The notes: generated from the letters alone by a model not told the origin. Positions 1-11,788 are shown, counted from the first letter of the stretch. The stretch: 64,000 bases of DNA from Planctomycetota bacterium (GCA_016714045.1 JADJNY010000015.1:496001-560000), one strand, 5' to 3'. Translations and numbers: made by a program.

Positions 1-510
1 CGCGCTCACGTACATGGTCGGCCGCGTCAGCGAGAGCCCTTCGCTCGTCGACTTCGCCGTGAAGAACAAGGCGAGCGCCGGCGCGCCCCACGAGATCGCC
101 GAGAGGAACGCGCTCGCGCCGGGACGGATCTCGGGCGCGACGCCGGAAAGATCGAGCAGAGGCTCCGCGAAGCGCAACCCGACGAACAGCAGCACGCCGA
201 GCCCGAGCGCGATCCACAGCGTCTGGCGGAACACGTGCCCGACCTCGCCCCGCCGCCCCGCGCCGTCGAGCTGCGCCACGGCCGGCGTGACGGCCATGAG
301 CACGCCGATCACGACGAGCAACGCGACGATCCACGCGTTGTAGCCCATCGAAACCGCCGCGAGCACGTCCGTGCCGAGCTGCCCCGACAGGATCGTGTCC
401 GCGACGTTCATCGAGATCAGCAGCAGCTGCCCCGCCATCAACGGCAGCGCGAGCACGAACGTACGCCCGCACTCCGCGCGCAACCGCGCGAACCGTTCCG
501 ACGAGCTCAT
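1..510 (-). CDS. MATE family efflux transporter, N-terminal part
   Basis: The gene runs off the left edge, so only the first 170 residues are present. It opens with a short basic cytoplasmic stretch and then a series of hydrophobic membrane segments. The segment beginning LALPLMAGQLLLISMNVADT and the later motif VTPAVAQLDGAG are typical of the N-terminal half of MATE (NorM-like) multidrug/Na+ antiporters. Family members export cationic compounds across the inner membrane in exchange for Na+ or H+. The start is the ATG whose complement is at 508-510. The real substrate cannot be read from the sequence, and the C-terminal half is outside the window. Confidence 0.85.
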   Translation of the reverse strand, partial: MSSSERFARLRAECGRTFVLALPLMAGQLLLISMNVADTILSGQLGTDVLAAVSMGYNAWIVALLVVIGVLMAVTPAVAQLDGAGRRGEVGHVFRQTLWIALGLGVLLFVGLRFAEPLLDLSGVAPEIRPGASAFLSAISWGAPALALFFTAKSTSEGLSLTRPTMYVSA

Positions 511-585
511 GACGCGCGCGCTCCAGCGACGACGAAGGAGCCCGCGGTGCGCCACCGATCACGAGCCGCGGCCAACCGTGCGCAC

Positions 586-852
586 GACTCCGCTGCTCGC
601 GAGCGCCACGGCCCACGCTGCGCGAGCGCCGAATCGAACTTCGCGCTCCACGGCCCACGCCGCGTGAGCGCCGAATCGAACTTCGCGCGCCGCGGACCAC
701 GCTGCGTGACCGCCGAATCGAACTCTGCGCGCCACGGACCACGCTGCACGGCCGCCGAATCGAACTCCGTGCGCCACGGCCCACGCTGCGCGAGCGCCGA
801 ATCGAACTCCGCGCGCCGCGGACCACGCTGCACGGCCGCCGACTCCCCGCTC
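586..852. repeat. 42-bp tandem repeat array, about six units
   Basis: The block GAATCGAACT recurs at 631, 673, 715, 757 and 799, with a degenerate unit at 841 and another near 586, giving an exact 42-bp spacing. Because 42 is a multiple of three, open frames cross the array on both strands and yield 14-residue repeats (for example around AEFDSA). None has a plausible gene context. The array fills most of the 578-bp gap between the MATE gene and hemL. It reads best as a non-coding minisatellite. Confidence 0.85.
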
Positions 853-1088
853 GACCGCCGCACGTGGCTCCACGCCCACGACGACGCCGCACCGCGCGGG
901 GGCGTGAAAGGGGCGGGCACGGACTCGTGGACGCGGCTCATGTCGGGGGTCGGGCTCGCGAGCGCGACCTCCGCAGAGGAGCGCAGGAGACCGCGAGGGG
1001 GCGGGAACCTATCATCCACGCATCGAAACCACGCCGACGCGGCCGGAAAACCGCCTCCGCGCTCCCTCGGCTCGACCCGCACCTCACC

Positions 1089-2375
<1,287 letters not shown>

Positions 2376-2540
2376 CGGCGGTGCCCGGACACCTTCGCAC
2401 CTGATCGCCTCGCCAGCTCACGGGCTCCTCCACGAGCGCGTCAACGCCGCTGCCCCTCGCCGAGAGCGATCCCGGATCGATCCCGCGCGATGATCGTGGC
2501 CTCGTCGACCGAATCGCTCTGCCAGCGCGGCTCGCGAGCC

Positions 2541-2620
2541 GGTCAGAACGTGCTCCGGCACCGTACCCCGACCGCCTTCGGCGCGATCTGGTGAAGAAGT
2601 GCTCTGGCACCGTATTCTCG
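2541..2620 (+). repeat. Dispersed short repeat, copies A and B in tandem
   Basis: Two cores, GTGCTCCGGCAC at 2550 and GTGCTCTGGCAC at 2599, lie 49 bp apart in the same direction. Each is followed by CGTA and preceded by a degenerate GGT(C/G)A(A)GAA block. The same two-core arrangement, spaced 50 bp, recurs at 3405-3485. The core can form a small GTGC/GCAC hairpin with a 4-nt loop. The rest of the gap 2376-2662 shows no gene. Confidence 0.7.
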
Positions 2621-2662
2621 CGGTGCTGACAGGCGCCACATGGAGCGCGTATCGAGCGCGGA

Positions 2663-3208
2663 ATGAGCACTCCCAAGCTGTACAAGGCCGTGTCTTCGGA
2701 AGGGTGCACGTTCTGTGCTCCAGCCTCTGGGCGGCACAAGGATGCCGAGCTGGCCATCTTCGACAGGCTTGACGGGAACGGCAGCGGCAAGCTCCCCGAG
2801 ATCGAGATCGTTCGTTTCGACAACGGCTCGGTGCTCCGAGACTGCGACATGCCCGACTTCCACAGCAGCCTGCTGGTCATGAACGCTCGCGCGCTTCGTG
2901 TCTTGTCCGAGACTTTGGCGCCCTGTGGGGTCGTTGGTGAATTGCCGTGTCGCGACGGGCAGTACTACGTCTTTGCCTGCAACGTGATGGCCGACGCTGT
3001 CGATCTGACCATGTCGGACTGCCTGCGCCTCGACACCGGCAGAGCCTACATGATCATCAAGCACGTGTTTGTCCCCCAGCGCATTCCGAGTGCTGACGTG
3101 TTTCAGCTCCAGGTATTCGGGAAGAGCGGACCTCTGTATTTCAGTGACAACATCGTGTCCTTGATCAAGCAGGCGAAGCTCACCGGGCTCGAGTTCCAAA
3201 GGCTGTGA
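2663..3208 (+). CDS. Imm11-family (DUF1629-type) immunity-like protein
   Basis: The product is 181 residues with no signal peptide. The middle reads DMPDFHSSLLVMNARALRVL, followed by a cysteine-containing beta-rich stretch, then YYVFACNVMADAVDL, and it ends in a segment close to LIKQAKLTGLEFQRL. That order matches the Imm11/DUF1629 family (a short FRL-like motif, then a terminal AGLTGxEF). These proteins act as cytoplasmic antidotes in polymorphic-toxin or contact-dependent systems. No toxin gene is next to it, so it would be an orphan antidote. Base composition is visibly less G+C-rich than its neighbours, and inverted copies of the dispersed repeat flank it (B at 2599, C near 3240). Both facts suit horizontal acquisition. 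The family call is from motif order and memory, not a search. Confidence 0.65.
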   Translation: MSTPKLYKAVSSEGCTFCAPASGRHKDAELAIFDRLDGNGSGKLPEIEIVRFDNGSVLRDCDMPDFHSSLLVMNARALRVLSETLAPCGVVGELPCRDGQYYVFACNVMADAVDLTMSDCLRLDTGRAYMIIKHVFVPQRIPSADVFQLQVFGKSGPLYFSDNIVSLIKQAKLTGLEFQRL

Positions 3209-3227
3209 AGGAGCACCGCGCCGGAGC

Positions 3228-3268
3228 GCGGTGCCGGAACACGGTGCCAGAGCACATTGTCGCCAGAT
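3228..3268 (-). repeat. Dispersed short repeat, copy C (inverted)
   Basis: The core is present as GTGCCAGAGCAC preceded by ACG, so it is inverted relative to copies A and B. The reverse complement matches copy B over about 33 bp, including the ATCTGG(T/C)GA lead-in. It lies 20-60 bp after the stop of the Imm11-like gene, so B and C form an inverted pair around that gene. Confidence 0.7.
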
Positions 3269-3404
3269 AGCAGCGCTTTCGCAGAGCCTGCGCCGCGAAC
3301 GCGGATGGAGGCTCCTGCTGGCGACGGTCGCTCCCGCGTCGACCTCGCGCGGGAACGGAAGATGGCCGACTCGCGTCGCTCGCCCGGCCACGCACGCGGT
3401 GCGT

Positions 3405-3485
3405 TGAAGACCAGCTCCGCCACCGTACTCCAGCCGCCGTTCGGTGCGATCCGGTGAAGAACGGCTCTGGCACCGTGTCCTTCCG
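3405..3485 (+). repeat. Dispersed short repeat, copy D (two cores)
   Basis: It has a degenerate first core at 3412 (CAGCTCCGCCAC) and a second core at 3462 (CGGCTCTGGCAC). They are joined by a spacer with the GGTGCGATCCGGTGAAGAA block also seen at 2580-2598. It is therefore the same roughly 80-bp two-core unit as copies A/B. The 412-bp gap 3209-3620 holds copies C and D and no gene that I can support. Confidence 0.65.
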
Positions 3486-3620
3486 CGCGCCGCGGGTCGT
3501 TCTTCATGTCGACGCCGCGCGAGCTGGACGCGCTCCACGCACGCGTTCTTCGCCTTCCTCGCAGGCTCTTCACGTGCACCGCGCCCTCGTCTCGCCTACG
3601 CTGCACGCTGGAGCCCCACG

Positions 3621-4739
3621 ATGACCAACACGCGCAACGAACCCCACGCCGCCACCTCGACCACCACCCCCGCGACCGTCCGCGCCTTCGCCGCGAGCTC
3701 GCCGACCTCCGGCCTCGCCGCGACGACGATCCGCCGCCGCGCGCCGCTCCCGAACGACGTCCAGATCGACATCCTGTACTGCGGCATCTGCCACTCGGAC
3801 CTGCACCAGGCCCGCAACGAGTGGGTCAACGCGATGCCGACGACCTACCCGTGCGTGCCCGGCCACGAGATCGTCGGCCGCGTCGCGAAGGTCGGCCGCG
3901 ACGTCAAGAAGCACAAGGAAGGCGACCTCGTCGCCGTCGGCTGCATGGTCGCGTCGTGCGGCACGTGCCCCGGCTGCCGCGACGGGCAGGAGCAGTTCTG
4001 CGACGGCCCCGCGACGTTCACGTACAACGCGCCCGACGTCCACCTCGGCGGCGTCACCTACGGCGGCTACTCCGAGTCGATCGTCGTCGACGAACGCTTC
4101 GTGCTGCGCGTCTCGCCGAAGCTCGAGCCCGCCGCCGCCGCGCCGCTCGTCTGCGCGGGCATCACGACGTACTCGCCGCTGCGCCACTGGAACGTGCGCA
4201 AGGGCCAGAAGGTCGGCATCGTCGGCCTCGGCGGCCTCGGCCACATGGGCGTCAAGTTCGCGCACGCCTTCGGCGCGCGCACCGTCGTCATCACGACGTC
4301 GGCGCACAAGGCGCAGGACGCGGCGCGCCTCGGCGCGGACGAGGTGATCGTGTCGAAGAACGCCGCCGAGATGCAGAAGCACGCGGGCAGCTTCGACTTC
4401 ATCCTCGACACCGTGTCGGCGGTGCACGACCTGAACGCGCTGTTCCAGCTCCTGAAGAAGGACGGCACGTTGACGATCGTCGGCGCGCCGGGCGAGCCCG
4501 TCCCCGTCGGCGTGTTCGACCTGATCTTCCGCCGCCGCCGCTTCGCAGGCTCGCTGATCGGCGGGATCAAGGAAACGCAGGAGATGCTCGACTTCTGCGC
4601 CGAGCACGGCATCACGGCCGACGTCGAGGTGCTCCCGGTGCAGAAGGTCAACGAAGCCTACGAGCGCCTCGTGAAGGGCGACGTGAAGTACCGCTTCGTG
4701 CTCGACATGGCGGCGCTGAAGAGCGGCGGGAAGCGCTGA
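3621..4739 (+). CDS. Zinc-dependent NAD(P) alcohol dehydrogenase, YahK/cinnamyl-alcohol type
   Basis: This is a 372-residue medium-chain dehydrogenase that should oxidise alcohols or reduce aldehydes. The catalytic zinc ligands lie in CGICHSDLHQ and PGHEIVG. The structural zinc cysteines are in CGTCPGCRDGQEQFC. The Rossmann motif is GLGGLGHMGVKFA, followed by the segment with DLIFRRRRFAGSLIGG that is typical of the YahK/AdhC group. The first 20 residues are Thr-rich and longer than in E. coli YahK (349 aa), so an internal start is possible. The ATG at 3621 is the first good codon after the repeats. Substrate is unknown, and NADP preference is usual for the group. Confidence 0.92.
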   Translation: MTNTRNEPHAATSTTTPATVRAFAASSPTSGLAATTIRRRAPLPNDVQIDILYCGICHSDLHQARNEWVNAMPTTYPCVPGHEIVGRVAKVGRDVKKHKEGDLVAVGCMVASCGTCPGCRDGQEQFCDGPATFTYNAPDVHLGGVTYGGYSESIVVDERFVLRVSPKLEPAAAAPLVCAGITTYSPLRHWNVRKGQKVGIVGLGGLGHMGVKFAHAFGARTVVITTSAHKAQDAARLGADEVIVSKNAAEMQKHAGSFDFILDTVSAVHDLNALFQLLKKDGTLTIVGAPGEPVPVGVFDLIFRRRRFAGSLIGGIKETQEMLDFCAEHGITADVEVLPVQKVNEAYERLVKGDVKYRFVLDMAALKSGGKR

Positions 4740-4828
4740 CGCGCGCGGGGAGAGATCGAGGTCGGCGGCCGCGATTGCATTCGATCGCGGCTGCTCGCTC
4801 GAACGGGCACACGCCTTCTCGCTGGCAG

Positions 4829-5089
4829 CTAACGAGCGGTACGACGGCTCAGAGCCTCGAGGAACTCCTTCAGTGGCAGCACTTGGCGGCCCGCGGGCGA
4901 GGTATCCAAATCGTCGTCGATCACGGCTGTTCCGCTTTCCTTGTCGAAGACGAGGTTGAACCGATTCGAGAACAGCTCCAGGTAGACCCGCTTGGGATCG
5001 GCGAGCTTCGATTCGATCTCGTTCCGCAGGAACGGCGTGCAGTCCTGGCTGAGGAATTGTTCGAGAGGACTCTCCTCCATAGCAGGCAA
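4829..5089 (-). CDS. Small acidic protein of unknown function
   Basis: The 86-residue product begins MPAMEESPLEQFL and contains an alternating stretch (VYLELFSNRFNLVFDKESG) followed by an acidic loop VIDDDLDTSP and a C-terminal helix. There is no signal peptide or membrane segment. A second ATG four codons in is also possible. The coding stretch is more A/T-rich than the surrounding genes. It sits among the same dispersed repeats as the Imm11-like gene, so it may be another small immunity-type cargo gene, but I recognise no family. Confidence 0.6.
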   Translation of the reverse strand: MPAMEESPLEQFLSQDCTPFLRNEIESKLADPKRVYLELFSNRFNLVFDKESGTAVIDDDLDTSPAGRQVLPLKEFLEALSRRTAR

Positions 5090-5135
5090 GATACGGCTCC
5101 GGGCAAGGCCGTGGTACTCGTGGAATACGGTTCCG

Positions 5136-5482
5136 GAATACGGTGCCAGAGCACTCTTTCACCTGATGCCCGTCCTCGTCGCGCCCGATTGCGCAGCGGC
5201 AACCGCTCGGCTGGGCTTCTTGGGGCGAACGCTCCACGCCAAGCGACCGACCAGCGCGCACCCTGCGCGCCCTCAACTGGCGGAGTAATTACCCAGCTGC
5301 GCTCGCCTATCGCCGGAGCCCTCGACGCTCAGCGCGACGGGGCGGAGTCACGTGCGCATGGGCTCGGGCACAGCCTTCCCGAGTCCGACGATGATCACGG
5401 CTACGCGATCCCGTCACCCTCACCCGAGGTACGAGTCGGGATCGAGCCGGATCAGGTGACAAAGTGCTCTGGCACCGTATTC
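5136..5482. mobile_element. Possible MITE-like element bounded by 32-bp inverted repeats (copies E and F)
   Basis: Positions 5136-5167 and 5451-5482 are inverted repeats matching at 30 of 32 positions. Both carry the same core as copies A-D (GTGCTCTGGCACCGTATTC in one direction). The 283 bp between them contains no recognisable gene. A second partial GAATACGG block precedes the left repeat at 5122. The right repeat ends 9 bp before the threonine synthase start codon, so it probably influences expression of that gene. No target-site duplication is obvious, so calling it mobile is inference. Confidence 0.4.
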
Positions 5483-5491
5483 TCGTCTCCG

Positions 5492-6753
5492 ATGCCCCAC
5501 GTCCTCGGTCTTCGCTGCGTTCGTTGTGCCTTCGAGCATGCCGCGCCCGGTCCGCGGGATCCGTTGCGCTATGCCTGCGCGGCGTGCGGCGCGAACCTCG
5601 AGGTGGTTCACGACCTCGCGGCGTTGAAGAAGACCGTCACGCGCGCTTCCTTCGCCGCGAGCACCGAGCGCTCGCTGTGGCGCTACGCCGAGCTCTACCC
5701 CGTCGCGTCGTCGACCGTCGAAGCGCACCGCGCGCGCCTTGCGGCCGGCGGCACGCCCTTGCTCGACGCGCCGCGGCTCGCGCGCGAGCTCCACCACGAG
5801 CACCTCTGGATCAGGACGACTCGCGCAACCCCAGCGCCTCGTTCAAGGACCGCGCGGGCGCCGTCGCGCTCGCGGTCGCGCTCGAGCGCGGCGAGAAGCT
5901 CGTCGCCGGTGCTTCGACGGGCAACGCCGCGTCGTCGCTCGCGTGCCTCGCCGCGCGCACCGGCATGCGCACGCTGATCTTCGTGCCCGAGAGCGCGCCG
6001 CCGGCGAAGGTCGCGCAGATCCTGCTCTTCGGCGCGCAGGTCGTCGCCGTGCGCGGCACGTACGACCAGGCGTTCGACCTGTGCGCCGCCGCGTGTGCGA
6101 AGCACGGCTGGTTCAACCGCAACACCGGCACGAACCCGTACACGCGCGAGGGCAAGAAGAGCTGCGCGTTCGAGATCGCGGAGCAGCTCGCGTGGGACGC
6201 ACCCGACCTCGTCTTCGTCGGCACGGGCGACGGGAACATCTTGAGCGGTCTGTGGAAGGGCTTCGCGGAGCTCGTCGCGCTCGGGCTTTGCGACCGCCCA
6301 CCGCGCATGGTCGCGGTGCAGTCGGGCGAGTCGACCTCGATCCAGCGCGCGTTCGACGCGCACGCGGCGCTGCAGCCCGTCAGCGGCAAGACGATCGCGG
6401 ACAGCATCTCGGTCTCGATCCCGCGCGACGGCGACGCGGCGCTGCGCGCGCTGCGCGACTCGAACGGCTTCGCGGTCGCGGTGAGCGACGACGAGCTGCT
6501 CGCCGCGATGCGTCAGCTCGCGCGCAGCGAGGGCGTCTTCGCCGAGCCCGCCGCCGCCGCGGCGCTCGCGGGCTTCGTGAAGGCGCGCGAGCAAGGCCGA
6601 GTGCGCTCGACCGACCGTGTCGTGCTCGTCGTCACGGGCAGCGGGCTGAAAGACGTCGCGAGCGCACGCAAAGCCGCCGGAGAGCCGCTCGTGATCGAGC
6701 CCGAGCTCGGCGCGCTCGATGCGCTCGTACGCACCGGCCGCCTGCAGGTGTGA
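5492..6753 (+). pseudogene. thrC: Threonine synthase, interrupted by a single-base deletion
   Basis: This PLP enzyme would convert O-phosphohomoserine to threonine. The N-terminal part (from ATG 5492) has the zinc-ribbon-like LRCVRC...YACAACG found in the actinobacterial/archaeal type. It reads in frame to HHEHLWI at 5812. One A is missing from the next Lys codon (5813), so KDDSRNPSASFKDRAG continues in the following frame to the stop at 6753. The lysine in SFKDR and the loop ASTGNAASSLACLA are intact, as is the C-terminal GSGLKD. Without the indel the protein would be about 420 residues, normal for the family. It may be a sequencing error, because nothing else is degraded. Confidence 0.88.
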
Positions 6754-6912
6754 CGCGCGGGGTGGGCGAGGGCTCGCGACGGAGCGAGTCGGAGCTCGAT
6801 GTGTTCGTGCGAACCTGGACACGGCCGGTGTGTGCTCCCCGAGCTCGGGTGGCGCGCGACCTCGCTCGGCGTCGCGTCGCAGTGAACCACGGAACCAGGC
6901 GGCGAGGAGCCC

Positions 6913-7032
6913 GTGATCGTGCTTCCCACGCCGAGAGGCGCCTTGGATGCGCTCCCGGACTTCGGCAAGATCACGCCGACCGGACGCGAGCTCGACCCCG
7001 CTCGCGACGGCTTCGAGAGGATGACGACGTGA
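6913..7032 (+). CDS. Possible 39-residue leader ORF overlapping the PLP enzyme gene
   Basis: A GTG at 6913, preceded by GAGGAG, opens a frame that ends in TGA at 7030-7032, overlapping the GTG start of the next gene by four bases (GTGA). It encodes VIVLPTPRGALDALPDFG and ends with ERMTT. Overlap and ribosome site suggest translational coupling. It may instead be the remnant of a lost upstream gene, and no family is recognised. The rest of 6754-6912 shows nothing. Confidence 0.25.
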   Translation: MIVLPTPRGALDALPDFGKITPTGRELDPARDGFERMTT

Positions 7033-8486
7033 CGACGAAAGTGAACGAGGCCGCGCTCGAGCGCGCCGTGAAGCTCTGCCGCGAGAAGCGCGTCGTGTTG
7101 CCGACGCTGGCGCAGATGCGCGAGCCCGCGAAGGTCCCGGCGAAGGTGCGCGAGAAGCTCCCCGCGATCGGGTTGTGGGACGTGAACCCGCTCAACCTCT
7201 TCCGCATCAGCTGGAAGAACGACGTGAAGAGCGGCGGCTACGGCGCCGTGAATTGCGTCGAGATCCCGCGCGCGCTCACCGGCATCGACGCGCGCGTCGT
7301 CGGGCTCGTCGGCAAGTACTTCCCGACCGGCGCGCACAAGGTCGGCGCCGCGTACGGCTGCCTCGTGCCGCGCCTCGTCACCGGCGCATTCGATCCGACG
7401 ACGCAGAAGGCCGTGTGGCCGTCGACGGGCAACTACTGCCGCGGCGGAGCGTTCGACTGCGCGCTCATGGGCGCGACGGCGGTCGCGATCCTGCCCGAAG
7501 GCATGAGCCGCGAGCGCTTCGAGTGGCTCAAGGAGATCGGCGCCGAGGTCATCGCGACGCCCGGCACGGAGAGCAACGTCAAGGAGATCTACGACAAGTG
7601 CTGGCGCATCCGCCGCGAGCGCCCGCAGGACGTCATCTTCAACCAGTTCGAGGAGTTCGGGAACCCGTCGTGGCACTACCACGTGACCGGGCCCGCGCTG
7701 CTCGAGGCGTTCGAGCGCGTGAAGACGCCGCGCGGACGGCTCGCCGCGTACGTGTCGGCGACGGGCTCGGCGGGCACGATCGGCGCGGGCGATCGGCTCA
7801 AGCACGATCGCTCGGGCGTGCTGATCGGCGCGGTGGAAGCGTTGCAATGCCCGACGCTGCTCTCGAACGGCTTCGGCGAGCATCGCATCGAGGGCATCGG
7901 CGACAAGCACGTGCCGTGGATCCACAACGTGCGCAACACGGACATGGTGATCGCGATCGACGACGAGGACACGCTGCGCCTCCTGCGCCTCTTCAACGAG
8001 CCCGCGGGCCGCGCGTACCTGTCGAAGCAGGGCGTCACGGACGCGCAGCTCGCCGAGCTCCCGCTGCTCGGCATCTCGTCGATCTGCAACCTGCTCGCGG
8101 CGATCAAGCTCGCGCGCTGGCACGAGCTCGGGCCCGACGACGTCGTGATGACGGTGTTCACGGACTCCGAGGAGCTCTACAAGTCGCGCCTCGCCGAGAT
8201 GACCGCCGCGCGCGGGCCGTACACGGAGCTGCACGCGGCGCGCGACCTCGATCGGTGCCTGCATGGGCAGAAGACGGATCACATGCGCGAGCTCGGCTAC
8301 CACGATCGCAAGGCGCTGCACCACCTGAAGTACTTCACGTGGGTCGAGCAGCAAGGCAAGACGTCGGAGGAGCTGCGCCAGCTGTGGGATCCGGCGTTCT
8401 GGGAAGCGCGCTACGCCGAGGCCGCGGGTTGGGACGCGCAGATCGACGCGTTCAACGAGCGGACGGGTGTGTTGAAGGCGCTGTGA
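7029..8486 (+). CDS. PLP-dependent enzyme, cysteine-synthase/threonine-dehydratase fold
   Basis: This is a 485-residue fold-type II PLP enzyme. The Schiff-base lysine is in TGAHKVGAAYGC (about K104), and the phosphate/substrate loop is PSTGNYCRGGAFD. The Gly-rich cofactor loop is SATGSAGTIGAGD, and FTDSEELYKSR lies further on. It is longer than CysK and has an extended C-terminal helical part. The start is the GTG at 7029, with GAGAGG 8 nt upstream. It lies 97 bp before ygfK on the same strand. In the E. coli-type locus another fold-II PLP enzyme (YgeX, diaminopropionate ammonia-lyase) occupies this role. A lyase for an amino acid made during purine breakdown is therefore a reasonable guess, but the sequence family is not that of YgeX. 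Confidence 0.85.
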   Translation: MTTKVNEAALERAVKLCREKRVVLPTLAQMREPAKVPAKVREKLPAIGLWDVNPLNLFRISWKNDVKSGGYGAVNCVEIPRALTGIDARVVGLVGKYFPTGAHKVGAAYGCLVPRLVTGAFDPTTQKAVWPSTGNYCRGGAFDCALMGATAVAILPEGMSRERFEWLKEIGAEVIATPGTESNVKEIYDKCWRIRRERPQDVIFNQFEEFGNPSWHYHVTGPALLEAFERVKTPRGRLAAYVSATGSAGTIGAGDRLKHDRSGVLIGAVEALQCPTLLSNGFGEHRIEGIGDKHVPWIHNVRNTDMVIAIDDEDTLRLLRLFNEPAGRAYLSKQGVTDAQLAELPLLGISSICNLLAAIKLARWHELGPDDVVMTVFTDSEELYKSRLAEMTAARGPYTELHAARDLDRCLHGQKTDHMRELGYHDRKALHHLKYFTWVEQQGKTSEELRQLWDPAFWEARYAEAAGWDAQIDAFNERTGVLKAL

Positions 8487-8583
8487 GTGGGCGAGCGCGC
8501 CGCGAGGAGAGGCTCGCGCCGCGCCGACGCGCAGCGCGAACGGTGCGCTCCGCCGGTACGCTGACGATCACGAGGAGGACGAC

Positions 8584-10560
<1,977 letters not shown>

Positions 10561-10578
10561 GCCGCGCGTTCATGGCTC

Positions 10579-11514
10579 TCAGCGCGTGTACGCGTCCGGC
10601 CTCAAGTCCCGCTTCAAGTTCCACCCCGACGGATCCGGCCGCGACAACTGCCCCAGATCGACGTCCGCGATCACGAGCTCCGCATGCGTGCTCACGTTCG
10701 CGAACCTCCCGTTCGGCCCGACGAAGTAGCTCCGCCCGAAGTACGGCTGGTTCCACGGTGGCTCGCTGCCCTTCCGATTCGAACCGCCGATCACGAGGCC
10801 GTGCCGCGCCGCGTCGACCTCGAACTCCATCTCCCACATCCGCTCGCTCTTCGCGCCAAAGGTCACCGCGGGGCTGAACACGAGCTCCGCGCCCTCCTTC
10901 GCGAGCGTGCTCATCACGCCTTCGAAGTGGCGGTCGTAGCAGATCGCGACGCCGATGCGACCGACGCTCGTCTCCCACACCGGGAAGAACGGGTTCTTCG
11001 ACACGTTGCGCACGTGCGGGCCGTTCTCGCCGTTCGAGCGGTCGTAGTAGAAGCCCTCGAGGAACTGCCCCTGCTCGTTCGCGCCGTGCGGGATGTGCGC
11101 TTTGCGGAACTTGCCGAGCACCGCCCCCGTCTCGTCGATCACCACCGCCGTGTTGAAGCGCTTCCCGCTGCGGTCGAGCTCGTAGATCGGCGCGATCACG
11201 ATCATCGCGTTCGCACGCGCCGCCGCACGGAGCTCGGTCACCGTCATCCCCTCGCGCCAATCCTCCGCGAGCGCCGTCCACATCGGCGCGTGCGTCAACG
11301 CGAAGTAGGGCGCGGGGAAGAGCTCGCCGAAGCAGATCACGCGCACACCCTGCGCCTTCGCGGCCTTCATGAGGCCGATGTGATGCTCGACGTTCGCACG
11401 GCGAATGGCAGGGAGCTTCCCTTCGAGCTGCGCGAGGTCCTCGACGCGCGCCGGCATGTCACAGTAGGCGTTCACGGTCTCGGTCAGGGCGGCGCGGACG
11501 ATGCGGTCGCTCAT
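10579..11514 (-). CDS. Nitrilase-superfamily amidohydrolase, beta-ureidopropionase-like
   Basis: The product is a 311-residue carbon-nitrogen hydrolase. The catalytic triad is visible: Glu in CFGELFPAPYF, Lys in GKFRKAHIPHG and Cys in VAICYDRHFEG. The CYDRHF context and GGSNRKG resemble N-carbamoyl-beta-alanine/N-carbamoyl-D-amino-acid amidohydrolases, which release NH3 and CO2 from ureido groups. The start is the ATG at 11514 (MSDRIVRAAL), because the upstream frame has no family similarity. It is the last gene of the minus-strand purine/ureide series, separated from the M20 gene by a hairpin repeat. It ends 18 bp from the stop of ygfK, a tight convergent junction. Confidence 0.9.
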   Translation of the reverse strand: MSDRIVRAALTETVNAYCDMPARVEDLAQLEGKLPAIRRANVEHHIGLMKAAKAQGVRVICFGELFPAPYFALTHAPMWTALAEDWREGMTVTELRAAARANAMIVIAPIYELDRSGKRFNTAVVIDETGAVLGKFRKAHIPHGANEQGQFLEGFYYDRSNGENGPHVRNVSKNPFFPVWETSVGRIGVAICYDRHFEGVMSTLAKEGAELVFSPAVTFGAKSERMWEMEFEVDAARHGLVIGGSNRKGSEPPWNQPYFGRSYFVGPNGRFANVSTHAELVIADVDLGQLSRPDPSGWNLKRDLRPDAYTR

Positions 11515-11618
11515 GAGCCCGGCTCCATCCCCACCCCACGCCCCACGCACGCCGACTCAACGACGAGCACGCCGCCTCGACCCGTACGGCTCCGCAGCGC
11601 CTCCTCACTCCTTCCGCA

Positions 11619-11776
11619 CCCCGCTCGTTGCTGAGAGCCCCCTTGAACTCGGCGTTCGATCGCGCCGGTCCTCCGGCGCGATCGAACGCCGAGTCCGGAA
11701 TGCGGAGCATCCGAATGTGTTCCTTTGCGTCCCTTTCCCCGCATCGTCTCATCCGGCAATTGCGCTCCCGATCGAC
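11619..11776 (+). repeat. Variable-arm hairpin repeat, copy R1
   Basis: The left flank contains GCTCGTTGCTGAGAGCC. A perfect inverted repeat follows, with 22-bp arms at 11647-11668 and 11673-11694 around the loop TCCT. The right flank contains CCGGAATGCGGAGCA and TGTGTTCCTTTGCGTCC and ends with GGCAATTGCG...CCGATCGAC. The flanks match copies R2-R4, but the arm sequence is entirely different while still perfectly self-complementary. It fills most of the 274-bp gap between the nitrilase and M20 genes. Confidence 0.85.
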
Positions 11777-11788
11777 CCACCGACACCA

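Noticed and set aside
600..850. CRISPR array
   Set aside because: The repeats are head-to-tail without unique spacers, and no cas genes are present.
2599..2620. Sigma-54 promoter in the dispersed repeat (TGGCACCGTATTC)
   Set aside because: The -24 half fits, but the -12 GC is absent at the required 10-base spacing in all copies.
7029..8486. Cysteine synthase or tryptophan synthase beta
   Set aside because: The length, the N-terminal extension and the lysine context differ from both families, and the neighbours point to purine/ureide metabolism.
11647..11694. Plain intrinsic terminator
   Set aside because: No T-run follows. The same flanks recur around other genes in either orientation, so a dispersed element is the better reading.
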